NCBI GenBank assembly: GCA_022578605.1
Contig: MU394094.1
Location: 281,601 to 345,600, forward strand
Direction of reading: 5' to 3'
Source of the DNA: Camillea tinctor
Lineage: Eukaryota; Ascomycota; Sordariomycetes; Xylariales; Xylariaceae
Length of the DNA stretch: 64,000 nt
How positions within the stretch are numbered: position 1 is the stretch's first letter; every line of letters starts with the position of its first letter. The position numbers and the translations under genes are program-made. The notes under the pieces were generated by a model, which made no database searches, was not told the DNA's origin, and saw only the letters and a program-made list of their open reading frames with translations. Positions 1 to 13,400 of this stretch are shown here, one piece after another.

Positions 1-2712
1 ACATAGGCCATGCACATAATACCACGAAATACGACGTAAGATGCTGACGATCAAATAAAGAGAAGGCTGGCTTACTCGTGGAGAAGTAGAGCAGTAAGTG
101 AACTCTGCGCCCAGGGACATTCTCTCGGCCTCTCCTCCAACACCTTTGCTGTTGGTATATGCGTACTGACAAGTCCCCCTATGATACTAGCTCTCATATT
201 CCGTCGATATGTTGCAAGGGTGAGGGGGGTGAACTGCAACGTGACAATAGCCCGACCCTTTACACCCTCGGGGAAATATTAGTTCATGCTTACCTTTTTC
301 TTCTTCGACAAGCAGCTTCTCTCCTAAAATCTTAGGCTATCAGCATAACATGCTGTGGATGTTGCTGATAGATGAAGCAGGTAGGCCCTTGAATCAAACT
401 ATCGACCCGGGTTCATAAGATCAAAGTTAAGAAAGCCATGTCCCAAAATAAGGTACGGATGAAGAAAAGGTAAAATAGTGGACGATTTTATTTTAAGAGC
501 TGAATTTCACTCATTCATTATACACAACACAAATGCCACATCAATATATGTCCTTACTAGAAAATCATTGGTCAAGGACTCTATATATACCTTAATTAAT
601 GCCCTCAAAGCATCCCGATTTTGTAGCTAAACCATATTTCTTTGCAAGGAGTTTTCCCTACTGTTGAGACAATGGATCGTAGATATCCATGGCACTTGAA
701 GTCATCCGACTGCCGTGGTTGGTAGACCTTAGGGTGGCTGCTGCTTGTTGCTTCATAGAAAAAGGAAAAGCAAGCCAAAGCGTACAACTTATGTCGAATC
801 ACATGATAATCCCATGTTTGCCTATAGTACTACGTCATGATTTATGGAATATAGCGAATAGGAAGATATTATCTGATGTTGTACTGTCCTGTTTGGGTCT
901 TAATATATAACCGGAATCACAGAGAACCCGGGCAATCAATCTGCACAATGGGCCTTGCCAATATGTAGTCACAATCAAAGGTACGCCGGCCATTAATAAA
1001 CACACAAAACAGTTGGAATGCAGGTAGAGAGAGATCTGATTCGGGCAGTTCTTGGTATAACATCAGACTTGTAAGCCCAAGGTATTCGACAAGTCGACAA
1101 GTACCTATGTTATCTACGTTTATTTTAACTGTATCGGGTTCAAACGCGCTACTACATACCCTCACTATCCATTTATAGAATACTTATTTTTAATAGTGAT
1201 AAGGTCAGCACCATGATAAAATAATATTCATCATATTATCTGTTGTACACGCAAGTGGAGTTGTAGTTGAGGGATTGTAAATAGCGTAAAATTCACAAAG
1301 AGGCAGCGTGACATACTTTAAAGATACGATGAATGAAATAGAACTTGTAATCTATAACTTTCTCTTCACAACTTCATTGATTTAATCTAAGGGCTCGTGA
1401 AGCAGTATAAAATACTCAACTTCAAAGAAGTAGCCGATGCTAAAACAGAGATATCCCATTAGCCATTTCAAGAGAGACGACAGGCATACAATAACATCGA
1501 GGGCTAGATCTCTGATCATCCACCCCGCACAAAGAGGGTCGAACTAGTGGGGATTCAAGAACAAAAAAAGTCAGAAGGCTGGTGATTTGAATCTGGCACG
1601 TTACTATAACGCGAACGCTGCCATCCCATCGAGAGGACACGACGAATAGGAGCCAGTCACCTCAGCCCAACTTGATAATAGGCGGCCAATTATTTCAGAA
1701 CTATTTCCTGATCCTTCGATAATCCTAAAAGAATATTTGAAAACCACGGTATTTTCGTTGGACGTAGGCAGCATTGGGATATGATGCTCATCGCATGTTC
1801 GGTTCTTCTAGCTCAGACGGGGTCTATCCATTTCAGTTGATCGGCACCCAATCGGACATCCCAGTGGTAAATATTGATCCCTTGGCATACCTTATTTCAT
1901 TGGACAGGCCCGGCGTCCGGTATGAATATATATATGCATGATCTTCGAGTTCATTGTTTACATGTGTAAGGAAGGGCTACGACGACACAGCCTAGCTATC
2001 TCCCGGCAATACATTTATTCTCCCTCTCCCAATCCCCAGCACAGATCTTCGCCGCGCTATGTCTCTGACACTATTATCCTCTCACGTGGACTTGAAGAAT
2101 GACAGCATGTCTTGGGGCCATGTGGACTCACTCGGGTACCCGGGAAACCTAGGTAGCGTGCCTTCGACATGCGAGCAAAGACCAGCCAAGGGGTGATCCC
2201 ATTGGAGGGCTGGGAGGTGCATAAAGAACGACAACGAAAGCAGCATCAGCAACAACAACGAACAACGTGAAAATAAAAAAAAGGGAAAAGGCTATCCACG
2301 GGAATTGAAGTGACCAGACCCTCAAAATGATTACACTGGAAAGGTATCTAGCCAGCCCATCTTTTTATGACTAACGCGAAAGCCAATGGATCATTGCCAG
2401 CTTGTCCCTGCGGGCCGTCTCACACGCGGACTTTCGTGTTCCATTCGCAAAAGCAGCGCCTCACTGCTCCACTGGAGATTCGTTATAATGGTGTAGACCG
2501 TGAGGTTTTCCGGGAAGACCAAAATCATCTTGATGTTTTTTTAATCCCGTCTTGTTCACCTTTTCCCGTAATAGTGAACCGTTCTTATATCTAATTTTTT
2601 TTTCTCTATACGTCCATCTATATAAGTCACCCACATAACCTAAGTATATATATTGGGGACTTTCTCAAATAGGTTACATATATACACACACATTCGTATA
2701 GTATACCTAATC
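1..2712. other. Gene-free left flank
   Basis: No open frame here resembles a known protein; the longest are 65-82 codons and show no family motif. The DNA is AT-rich with many short A/T runs. Around 2240-2290 there is a short purine/CAA-rich stretch, and from about 2590 a T-rich stretch and TATATA motifs precede the RNase H-like gene, so the last few hundred bases probably hold its promoter and 5' leader. I see no tRNA, transposon end or long repeat. Confidence 0.5.
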
Positions 2713-3834
2713 ATGTCTCAACCCAAGACTCAACCCAAGAGAACGGGGAAGAAGCAGAACCCCGTGCCAAGCCGGCGGGCTCCCAAGGTTACCAACGAGC
2801 ATACCCCGGAAGACAGCAGCAATAACAACAACACTGCCACCTCCCACACAGCTACCCCGGGTCGCAAATGCGAATGTCGCCTCTGCATTCTGCAGTCCAT
2901 CCATTGCGAGCCGCGTGACGAGCCCTGGCTACGGAAGAAGCAGAGCCCCCGTCAATTGCCGCTCGACCTGCGGCTCGTCAACGCCCGCTTCGCCATGCTC
3001 CGCGACGGGTTCTACATCCCCACAGTCTTCGACCCGACACTCTTCGCTCTCCCCTCCTCTTCCTCTTCCTCTTCCTCTTCCTCTGCCCCTGCTCCTTCCT
3101 CTCCTCAGCAGCTCTTCCCCGAGTCCCTCGGCCGCTGGACAAAGTTCCCCGGTTTTTCGGCGTACCGGTTCGCGCTGCACCGGCCGCGGGCGCTGGGCCC
3201 GCGGCTGCCGGTCAAGCTGCAGCTCGTGTATACGAGCGGGGCGTGCGTGGCCTCGGGGGACCGGGCCGTGGGCGGCGTCGGGATAGCGTTCAGCACCAAG
3301 GGCCGGGAGAACACGCGCGGGTGCGTGGGCAGCGCGCTGGAGGCGTCGGGGCCGGACGGCGAGCGCGCGCCCGCGACGGAGGAACGCGCGGCGCTGAGGG
3401 CCCTCGTCAAGGCCCTCGAGTGGAGGTACTGGTACCGTGAGGGGTGGGAGGGGCTCGTGCTGGCGACGGACTCGGCGTACGTGGCGGAGGGGGCGACGGC
3501 GAAGCTGCCGGGCTGGTTGGAGCGGAAGTGGTTTGACGACGATGAAGGCAGCGGGGGTGATGCGAAGGGGAAGAAGAGAAAGGGGGAGACGCTGAAGCCG
3601 CAGCCGAAGAAGAAGGTGGAGAACCGGGATCTGTGGCGGAGGCTGCTGTTCTTGTTCCGGCTGTATGCCATCCACGGGTGTGAGCTCATGATCTGGCAGA
3701 TCACCCGCGAGCAGAACGCGCTGGCGGCTGGGCTGGCGAAGGATGGTGTTGTGCGGGCCGTGGCAAAGTGCCCGACGAGGTGGTCGCAGAGGCGCGATCC
3801 GCTGCTGAAACAGGATCGGTACTTCAATTTCTGA
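2713..3834 (+). CDS. RNase H-fold protein, catalytic site degenerate
   Basis: Single-exon gene of 373 aa. I start it at 2713 (MSQPKTQPK) rather than at the in-frame ATG at 2653, because the upstream 20 residues look like translated leader. Residues 1-75 are low-complexity and basic. A Ser run lies near residue 115. From about residue 168 the sequence follows the RNase H fold: a first strand VYTSGAC (170s), a helix with EERAAL (E223/E224), a strand LATDSAYV (D253), and a last helix NALAAGLAK (around 336-342). In active family members the first strand carries YTDG and the last helix AD; here these are S175 and A339, so two of four metal-binding acids are missing. A lysine-rich insert lies at about 278-303. 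The gene is GC-rich, unlike its AT-rich flanks. By homology it belongs to a fungal RNase H-like family; I infer a non-catalytic nucleic-acid-binding role or loss of function. Confidence 0.8.
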   Translation: MSQPKTQPKRTGKKQNPVPSRRAPKVTNEHTPEDSSNNNNTATSHTATPGRKCECRLCILQSIHCEPRDEPWLRKKQSPRQLPLDLRLVNARFAMLRDGFYIPTVFDPTLFALPSSSSSSSSSSAPAPSSPQQLFPESLGRWTKFPGFSAYRFALHRPRALGPRLPVKLQLVYTSGACVASGDRAVGGVGIAFSTKGRENTRGCVGSALEASGPDGERAPATEERAALRALVKALEWRYWYREGWEGLVLATDSAYVAEGATAKLPGWLERKWFDDDEGSGGDAKGKKRKGETLKPQPKKKVENRDLWRRLLFLFRLYAIHGCELMIWQITREQNALAAGLAKDGVVRAVAKCPTRWSQRRDPLLKQDRYFNF

Positions 3835-5887
3835 GGGGAATCCCCTGAGGAAGATTTATTACTTACTATCTACCTATCTACGATCCCATCCCCTTTTTTT
3901 GAATCATGCGGCGGGCGTCAGGCGAAGATGTGGTTCTTCAGCTAGCGACCTCTCGGGGCGGAAAGAGAGGAGTATCATTATGAGAAACGATGGTCTATGT
4001 CTTGTGCTGGGAGGGCGGTATAAAGGGTCAGAGGAAGGATGTCAAAATTATGGATGAATGATGAACCATTGAAGTGAAACGAAACGGACAATGATCTAAT
4101 GTCTTTCCCTTTGTACTAATTTTCATGATAGAGCGACTGGAGTTTGGAATATCGGTTTGGGGGTTTTCTTTTGTAAATGGATCATGAATGGATGGTAAAT
4201 TATTCGGGTGGTTTAGGTAGCTTTTCATGAAGGCCTTGAGCTCATACATGCTCAAAATAAAAAATAGAAACCGAAATAGGAGAAAATATCTGTTAAGAGA
4301 TGCTACGAAGATGAATAGCCCCTGTAATGGGTTGAGTGGTTTCTTGAGCGTAACATGGGAATATATGAAGACGTTCTCTCATAGGCTTATGAGGGCAAAT
4401 AGGGGTTATCAGTCGAATATGCTGGCGATGAGAGATATTGCGAAGAGTAAACCCGTTACGCTTACAGCAGCCCCTATTTCTCACCAAGATCTGTACACAT
4501 CAAATTACGTTAATACAGGTCCTCGTTCATATTTGTAATTATAATTGCTGTACCTATATTGAAACCGGATAGCTATTGGTATGCTGTAAGGGGTTTTTTA
4601 TGTTATCCTGTTTTCTACCTCGAGTTTCACGGCGACTTACAAGCAAGGTGACTCTGTAGATACCTTTACTTACCTACATGTAGATAGCTAGGCTGGTTGG
4701 TATCATGGTTATGTTATTTGATGATAGCGTGTTTGATTTTACTTTGAACATTGTTCAAGAAGAAAAGGGGGACATGTTGTCCCTTAGGTATTGATATAGG
4801 TGAGGTAGTAACGCGTATAGAAGCATGTAACTTATTAGCCAGTTCACGCCACAAAGGTTACTTGAGGTTGTGTTGGGCCAATGTTAATGTGGCTGAGCAA
4901 GGGCAAAGTCGTTACCTATTTATTAGGTACTCTGAAGCTAAACTCCACGGTCCAGACAAGCCCAGGCGTTGGAGAACATGCCCCTTTTCGGTACATTGAT
5001 TGGTTAGTTGAATTGGTCGAATTTCATTATGTCAAATGCCATAAGAATTAGGTTAGAAAACTTTAAAGGCGGAAGGAAGACGGAAAGCGCTGAGTGAGAC
5101 AACTTGGCAGGGAGAGAGGTGCCCAGGTGTTCCACCATTACACCATCGGATACCAGCATTAAAACACACGTAGGTTTACACCTATGTATAGTTGTATGCT
5201 TTAGGGAGGTGACCCCACTATTATGTAGGTATTTAAATGCAGGTGCAGGCGTTTTCGTCCAATACCATTCCACATTATATGTACACTAGGAAAGTTTATC
5301 AAGCTACACCACTATATGTACTCCGTACATACATATTCTATGTATCTCGTCTACATAACCCACACCACACACAAACTCTAGCCTGCCTACCCAAACCTCT
5401 CCAAATACCTACATCTCGGGCTACTACCTAAAACCTTGTCATACTTTCTTTTGCTTTTTATACTATCAAGTTACCAAAAGCCCTTATCTCTCTACTCTTC
5501 TTTAACTCCCCCCACTTTTGGGTTACATTAATTAGAACTTTAAAGGCCCCCGTTCTCATCTCCAAGACTTACATCTTCTTCTCACCTGATGCTAGACCCC
5601 GGTAAAAGTAGTCACCCACCATACCACCATCAAAGCCACCCGTCCGTCCCTCCTCTTTCCAACCTGTCATCCCCGAGCTTCAAGACATCCTGACGGAACC
5701 GTCGAAGGACAGAGGAGGGAGATCCGCTATAGCTGCAGACACCGATCCTGCCCAAGCTAAAGACCAAAACACCTACGAGCTCGAAACCTACGAGCACATC
5801 GAGGCGAAGAAGCGCAAGGCCGAGAGGGATCATCGTAGGACAGAGAAGCGCAACGAGAAGCGAAGGAGGCTCGACGAGCGCGACGAA
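3835..5887. other. Intergenic region and SPX transporter leader
   Basis: No recognisable gene. The stretch contains several short open frames (largest 103 codons at 4227-4538) without family motifs. From about 5609 to 5887 the frame of the downstream transporter is continuously open but lacks an ATG, described as a separate finding. The rest looks like ordinary AT-rich intergenic DNA with the 3' flank of the RNase H-like gene at its left end. Confidence 0.5.
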
Positions 5888-8748
5888 ATGAAGTTCTCTC
5901 ACAGCATCCAGTTCAATGCTGTTCCCGACTGGAGCAGCCATTATATCGCCTATAGTAATCTCAAGAAGCTGTTAGTCTTGACCTATATAACCTATATAAC
6001 TGTCTAACCAAACTCATTCATACTAACATCTTCCCTCCCCCTTTTCGTAGGATCTACCAGCTCGAGAAGACTGTGCACCAGCCTGGAACCTCCGATTTGG
6101 AAACGAGACCTCTCCTTCGAAACGAAGACCCCGAAGCCGTCTTTAGTCGAGCGCTCGATGTCGAACTGGAGAAGATCTCTTCTTTTTATGGTGTGAAAGA
6201 GAAGGAGCTATTCGATGAGGCCGATGAGCTACTCCGCGACGTGGAATTCTTCGAGCAGAACGGATTCGACGAAAATGACCCCTTGCCCCGGCCCACGAGC
6301 CAGCCCCAGCCCCAGCCTCAGCCGCAGACTCTTGCCAGCGAACCTGTCAAACCACGAGGTCCGAGAAGCGCCCACAGTGTTCACTCTACAGAGGATGGTG
6401 CTGTAGATAGCGATGAAGAGGATGAGGATGAAGATGATGACCCCGACGAGACTGCTGCTCTGAATAAAAAGAGGCGGTCTAGCTCCGGTGGCAATTTTGG
6501 TCGACGTCGTGCGATCCCGAGTCATATGTACGCTTCCGCCGACCTGACCGCATCGACCGAGTACACAAGATCCGTGCGCCGGTACAGCGTGGGATATGAC
6601 GACTATGCCGAGACCGCCCAGATGTTCTCCTCCGGCATCATGCTGAAGAGGCGCATTATCAGCTACTATGTGCAGCTATGTGAGCTCAAATCATATGTAC
6701 AGCTAAACAAGACGGGATTTAGCAAGGTCCTGAAGAAGTTCGACAAGATCATCGACAAGGAACTTCGCCCCAGATACATGGTCGATAATGTCGAATCCGC
6801 GTATCCCTTCCTCCACGAGAGCTTGAAGCATATTGAAGAATATATTGGAAAGATCGAGATGGCCTATGCTAGCGTAGTCACCCAAGGCGACGAGGCACTA
6901 GCTAAGAAGGACCTGCGATCCCATCTAAGAGAGCATGTCGTCTGGGAGAGAAATACCGTTTGGCGTGACCTCATTGGTCTTGAGCGTCGGGCTGAGGCTG
7001 CTAGCCTCGGGAAGGGTCTCCTAGGTGCGCAGAGAGATGGCCTGAAGGTGCGGTTACAAGGCGACGATGTGCCCGTAGCGCCCTCTAAAGTGATATCTAC
7101 TCCCTTTGGTCGCTTTACCTGCCCGAATTGGCTTTTTGGATCGACCATGTTTACACTTCTTGCCATTACTATCATCTTCTTGGTCCTTCTTTTTGCCCCA
7201 ATCTTGGAGAAACCAGAGCAGCAGGCCTGTTTGGCCATGCTCGTATTTGTTAGTTTGCTGTGGGCTACCGAGGTAAGTGAGCTGCTGTCGTCGATTAGTA
7301 GATCCAACGATCACGATGTTTGTTTATCTAACGAATGTCTTTGTAGGCGATACCCCTATTTGTGACCTCTTTGTTGATACCATTCCTATGTGTTGTCCTT
7401 AGGGTTGTCCGATCAGATGAACCCCCTAATCGAAGATTAGATTCGAAGTCGGCGACTGTCTATGTCTTTGCCTCTATGTGGACGCCGGTCATCATGCTTC
7501 TGCTGGGTGGTTTCACTGTGGCCGCCGCGCTATCGAAGTGCAAGATTGATAAGAGGATTGCTACTTTTGTTCTGAGTAAAGCGGGTACTCGTGCGCGAAC
7601 CGTCCTTGTGGCCAACATGTTTGTAGCTGCATTCGCTAGTATGCTGGTTAGCAATGTCGCAGCCCCTGTCTTGTGTTATAGTATCATCGAGGTACGTCTA
7701 TGTTATACCCAGCACCCTTATTACGACGAGGAACATGCTCGCTAACTACACCGTCATAGCCTATGCTCCGTAACCTGCCCTCTGACTCGAACATGTCCAA
7801 GGCTGTGATAATGGGCATTGCGCTTGCTTCGAACATTGGCGGCATGCTTTCGCCTATCGCCTCGCCCCAGAATGTGGTTGCTCTGGGCATCATGGAGCCC
7901 CCGCCTACCTGGGGAGAGTGGTTCTTTATAGTGATCCCGGTCGGTATTGTATCTCTATTGGCGATTTGGATGCTCCTGCTTGTGACGTTCAAACCTGGCA
8001 AAGGGACGACTATTGTTCCTATTAGGTCCGTGAAGGAAGACTTCACGGGGGTACAGTGGTTTGTCTCGATTGTTTGTATTACTACGATAGGGCTCTGGTG
8101 TGCTAGTCACGCTCTCGAGTCGACATTCGGTGATATGGGCGTAATTGCTATCATCCCGATTGTTATATTCTTTGGCGTGGGTATCTTGACCAAGGAGGAC
8201 TTTAACAACTTCCCCTGGACTATCATAATCCTTGCGGCGGGTGGTCTTGCGCTCGGCAAGGCCGTCAAGTCGTCGGGTCTCCTGCATACTGTGGCCGAGA
8301 GCATATCTAGGGAGGTAGAGGGCATGGATCTCTATATTATCCTGCTTATCTTTTCGAGCCTTACGATCGTGATCGCGACGTTTATTAGTCACACGGTAGC
8401 GGCGCTGATCGTGCTGCCGCTCGTGTTCGATATTGGCAAGGCGATGGATGAGCCCCATCCTAACCTTCTGGTTATGGCGGCTGCGCTCATGTGTAGCGCA
8501 GCCATGGCACTCCCGACGAGTGGTTTCCCCAACATGAGTAAGTGGTTTGCCGATCCATCTTGTGCGAGAATATGTGAGAGTGGAACATGTGCTAACGATG
8601 AACAGCTGCTATCATGAAGGAGGATGCTACGGGCCAGCGGTATCTGCAGGTCAAGCACTTTATTAGCAGGGGTATTCCAAGCAGTCTGATAACCCTGGTG
8701 GTGGTGGTTACGCTAGGCTACGGCTCGATGCGGATTATCGGCATGTAG
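5888..8748 (+). CDS. SPX-domain low-affinity phosphate transporter (Pho87/Pho90/Pho91 type)
   Basis: Five exons: 5888-5970, 6051-7272, 7347-7691, 7760-8537, 8606-8748, giving 856 aa. All introns are GT-AG and phases match. The product begins MKFSHSIQFNAVPDW, the diagnostic SPX start, and continues through SNLKKLIYQLEK. The SPX domain covers about residues 1-310 with an acidic, low-complexity insert near 115-140; its distal part contains KVLKKFDK and KRRIISYY helices that in the family sense inositol pyrophosphates. From about residue 385 there are roughly ten to twelve hydrophobic segments of the divalent anion:sodium symporter type, with SNVAAP and an ALPTSGFPN motif in the second half. Yeast relatives import phosphate with low affinity at the plasma membrane (Pho87, Pho90) or export it from the vacuole (Pho91). 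The sequence alone does not tell which localisation applies. Family call is firm. Confidence 0.93.
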
Positions 8749-10495
8749 ACAGACTTTCTCGAGTGAGTCCTGTTCAGTTAGTGGAGGTTTACTAGCGTGT
8801 ATGCGTAGGTAATGTAAGGTCAAGTCGGGTCAGGTATAGAGAAGTATATGGTGTTTTGTGATGATATATACATGGATCGGAGTCGTCATAAGTCTGTTTA
8901 TCAGTTTTTCCTACGCACATACACGAAGACGTACATACACATGTATACTTGAGTTACTCTAGGTTAGTTCATTCAGAGTTCGTCCACACGTCGACGCAAT
9001 GCAATGTAATCATGTCATGGCAGAGACACGTAGTCACGAAAGACTGGTTCGATGGAAGATGCGTTCCCACAGTTGGCACCAAAAACACAGGCTGCTGGTG
9101 GCGGATGGATGATGACTCGTCGTTCGTGCGTACATACGCACATACACATACATACTACATATGGAGTACATATGGTTAGGTTAGGGCATGGGGGTTTTTT
9201 AGCATGATATGTAGAGAGATAGATGGATGCAATGTAGAACGAACAGACAGGCAAACTGACTTACTTACTAGTATTAGTAGTTCCACCTACGTCAATAACT
9301 AAGCTCCTATCGTGCACTACACTGTACTATACTAACCTATATAAACCGATGGATGAACATATGGGTGGATGGGTGGGGCTAGGTTAGGCGAGAATAAGAA
9401 GCAATATGTGGGATCGCTACCTAATGTATATCCAATGTGCATTGTGAGGGGTGAGATGAGGGTCTGGTCTTTTTCTCTCTCTCTTTTCTTTTGACGAATG
9501 CGTTATCACTTATGACCTTTCTTGTCTCTTGCTTGCTGCTTTAGGGTGTTGTTGATTTCTGTTTTGAGAATGTTGATTTTTAACCTACCAAGTTATTCAT
9601 ATCGATGGATAGGCTATTAATGTATATGTATGAATGAAGGTTGGTAGTAAAAAGCATCAATAGGTACTGAAGTACATAAGAGAGGGAACGACCAATAAGA
9701 ATGTGATATAGATAAGTAGTGTTTTGTGAAGGAGGGTTGATGCGACACAACCTCAATGTCTTCCACAGCCTAAGGTGAAAAGAGATAGATCGATATACCT
9801 ACTCCTTACCTACTAGTTAGGTTAGTACCTAGGTGCCGCGCTGGACCCCTAAAGTCGCTTAACTTTCAAGTTGGTTAAATATCACTATTATGTACCTATA
9901 CTCCGTATTGATGTATGTACCTTGATACATTCATAGGTCACATACTACTATGCTTGGGTACTACTTGAATTTAACGTTATAATCCTATAACTTTGGGAAG
10001 TTACAGGATGATGGGAGGTTTAATGTAGTACATACCCATGCTGCTGTGTACCCTTCCAGCTAGGTTAACTTAGAATCATGTGTGCTGGTGTATAGCATGT
10101 TTAGTGGGTCTGATGACGATGGCTGGCCTCGGGTCTTTCTATTATGTGCTACTTTGTACATAGGTTAATACTTTTCCACTTCCGCTTCAACTCAAGATAC
10201 CCTCAACTTTATAACTACATAATACAATCGAATAGATCAATTTCTGACCAACCCCCGGGACTTTGCTATTGCAAATACATCTGCCGTCTTTGATACCTGC
10301 AGCGTGATACTTACCCAGCGACCGATCGACCGACCGAACTGACCGACTTATATACTGCCTACCTACCTATCTAAGCTATCTGTTGACTCGAGATAGTGTA
10401 GTAGTATTATCCTGTCAATGAATTCTATCCGAAGATAGCATCCTCCCCTCCCCCCTTTGCTAGCTGGCTGGCCGGCCTCTCGCTAGCAAGGCGCC
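8749..10495. other. Intergenic region between transporter and avaB
   Basis: No gene is visible. The DNA is AT-rich and full of TAGGTTAGG, TACCTACCTA and ATGTA-type short motifs. It includes the 3' flank of the transporter and the promoter of the Vam6/Vps39 gene; a pyrimidine-rich stretch (about 10440-10460) precedes the latter start codon. Confidence 0.5.
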
Positions 10496-13400
10496 ATGCT
10501 CTCAGCATTTACTGCCCGTCCTATCATCGAGCTGAAGCAGCGCGACAAGTCTAAGATCGAGACCATCCTCGCCTATGGTATGAACCATATACACCGCCTA
10601 CGTCTCCTTATACCCCTCCTGGTCTTCTCTTCCTCTCTCTTTTATGCTTACTTACTAACTGCATGACTTGATGTAGGTGACCGCGTGCTTGTTGGCCTCA
10701 ACACCGGCTCCCTGCGTATCTACCGACTAAACGAGCTACCTCCACTCCCGAAATCCTCCAACGGCACGTCTTCTCTCCCCAATAGTCCTCCCGCCAACTC
10801 CCCGCCAGACTCGACTCCTGCCCCCACCGCCAAACCCACAGACCTCCTGCGCGAAGTCGACAAGTTTTCTACTCGAGCTATCGATCAGCTAGCCATCATC
10901 AAGGAAGCCAATGTTCTTGTCTCTCTCTCCAACTATTATGTCTCCTTACACGACCTGGGTACCTACGAGCTGATCGACACCATATCGCGTACGAAAAACG
11001 CCACCTGCTTCGCTGTCACCAGCAACATCGTTAAGGACCCCGCCACCGGCATCCCCGAAATTATTAGCCGCCTGGCTGTTGCTGTGAAGCGGCGCTTGTT
11101 GATATGGAGTTGGCACGAGAGCGAGCTTCATGAAGAAGTTACTGAGATCGTCTTGCCCGAAGCTATTCGGACCGTTACCTGGGCGAGCGCCACCAAGATT
11201 GTCTGTGGTATGAATGCTGGATACATGCTGGTTGATGTCACCACATCACAGACCCAAGAGATTGCCGGTGTCGGCGCTGCCGGTGCTGCGGGACAAGGGA
11301 GTAGGTTCGGCGCTGCTAGCATGGGGTACATGGGCCTGGGTGGTTATATGCCCAAACCCTTAGCTACGCGTCTAGCTGAGGGTGAGATGTTGCTTGCGAA
11401 AGATATCAATTCACTCTTCATCGACACGGATGGCAAGGCCCTCGAGAAGCGCCAGGTTCCGTGGCAAAGTGCTCCCGAAAGCATCGGCTACAGTTACCCC
11501 TACATGCTCGCGCTACAACCGCCGGCGAAGGGCTTCTTAGAAATTCGAAACCCCCAGACCCTGAGTCTGCTGCAGACCATCGAGCTTGTTGGTGCCGCCC
11601 AGCTCCACTTCCCACCTCCAACCGTCAGTCTAGCCCATGCTGGCAAGGGCTTTCACATCAGCAGCGACCGGGCGGTATGGAAGATGGATGCGACAGACTA
11701 CGATAGCCAGGTACAAGAACTGATTGATAAGGCTAAGTACGATGAAGTTATTAGTGTGCTCAATATGTTGGAGGATGCGCTGCTGAAGGATAAGGCCGGA
11801 ACGATGCGCGAAGTAAAAATGCGAAAGGCAGAGGTGCTCTTTAAGCAGAGGAAGTTCCGAGCTAGCTTGGATTTATTCAACGAGGACGAGGTCCACGCCC
11901 CTCCTGAAAGGGTTTTGCGACTATATCCTAGGATTATTGCTGGGGATCTCTCTGCTGAGCTCCAGCGTGCGGAAACACCCGAGGCAGAAGAGGCGACTTC
12001 AGAGGACGATGCGAAGCAGAATGGTGAAAAGGCAGGGGCTAAAACTGAAACCACTATCGATACCCCATCGCCGTCTAGGGCTGGTGGGTTTGCGAAATAC
12101 TGGATGGGAGGAGGAGCGCACCGTAGGACGGATTCCGACGCCGCGTCTATAGCATCATCTAAAAAAGGTGGCACCGATAACGAGGATGCCGCGAGCGTGA
12201 AGCCGAAGAAGAAAAAGAAGGCCGAGCTCGACGGGCCGCTCGAAGGGAAAGACTTGGTGAAAGCTGTTCGCGAGCTCAACAGCTATCTAGCCGGGACGAG
12301 GGCACGCTTACAGCGGTTAATCGACCCGGCGACTGGTAAGCTCAAGGCGCGTAAACCCTCCTTGAGTGTCGACAATTCTCTTGGCTCGGATGATAACCTG
12401 AACGCCCTCTTGACGAACCCGCATTCCGAATCAGACGAACAGCTCGAGAAGGAGCTGCGCGAGACATTCACCCTGGTCGACACGACGTTGTTTCGAGGGT
12501 ACATGTTTTCCCAGCCATCGCTTGCGGCGCCTCTCTTCCGTATCCCCAACTTCTGCGATCCGACGGTGGTCAACGAGAAATTGCTTGAGCACAACCGTTA
12601 CAACGAGCTAGTGGATTTCTTCTATGGCAAGAAGCTCCACCGGGAGGCTCTCACGCTGCTGCGCAAGTTTGGCGACACGGGCGCCACCAACGGCAGCACG
12701 ACCAAGCTCCTTAATGGTGATGGGGAAGAAGGGGGAGGAGAGGAGGTTGAGATCCCAGAGCAACTGCGCGGGCCTCGCCGTACGGTGGGATACCTCCAGA
12801 GCCTGCCTCCCGACATGATCGATCTGACGCTCGAGTTTGCCGACTGGGTTCTGCGCCGAGACCCCGACCTTGGAATGGAGGTGTTCGTTGCGGACAGCGA
12901 GAACGCTGAGACGCTACCGCGCGAGCGCGTGCGCGCCTACCTCGCGACCGAGCACCCGGATGATCCCGACCTGGAGATTAGGTACCTAGAACACATTATT
13001 GGTGAGCTAGGAGACGGGACTCCCGACTTCCATAACAGACTTGTAGAGCTACAGGTTAAGGCTTTGAAGGAGAGGAGGAAGAGGAGAGAGAGTAGAGAGA
13101 ATGGAGATGGGGATGAGGAAGGGGAAACAGAATTTCAGGTGATCCGGAGGAGGAGTAGTGGGAGGAAGAAAAGTGGTAGTATAGGGGGGAATAGGTATTG
13201 GGAGGAAGATAAGGAAGAGGAGGAGAGGCTAGGGAGGCTGGTGAATTTCCTGAGGGATAGTAGGCAGTACAGCCTAAGTAGGGCTTATGGGTTGATTCCT
13301 AGAGATGGTGAGTTTTATATGATTTTCTTTTTTTTTCTACTTTTCTATTTAATGATCATGACAGGGCTAACATGAGGGAACAGATCCGGCGTTCTACGAG

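Noticed and set aside
2929..3827. Long minus-strand frames of 240-248 codons opposite the RNase H-like gene
   Set aside because: They arise from the GC-rich codon bias of the plus-strand gene and are full of Arg/Pro/Ser with no domain; the plus-strand frame shows the RNase H motifs.
4227..4538. 103-codon frame in an AT-rich region
   Set aside because: No domain or compositional sign of coding; overlaps other random frames.
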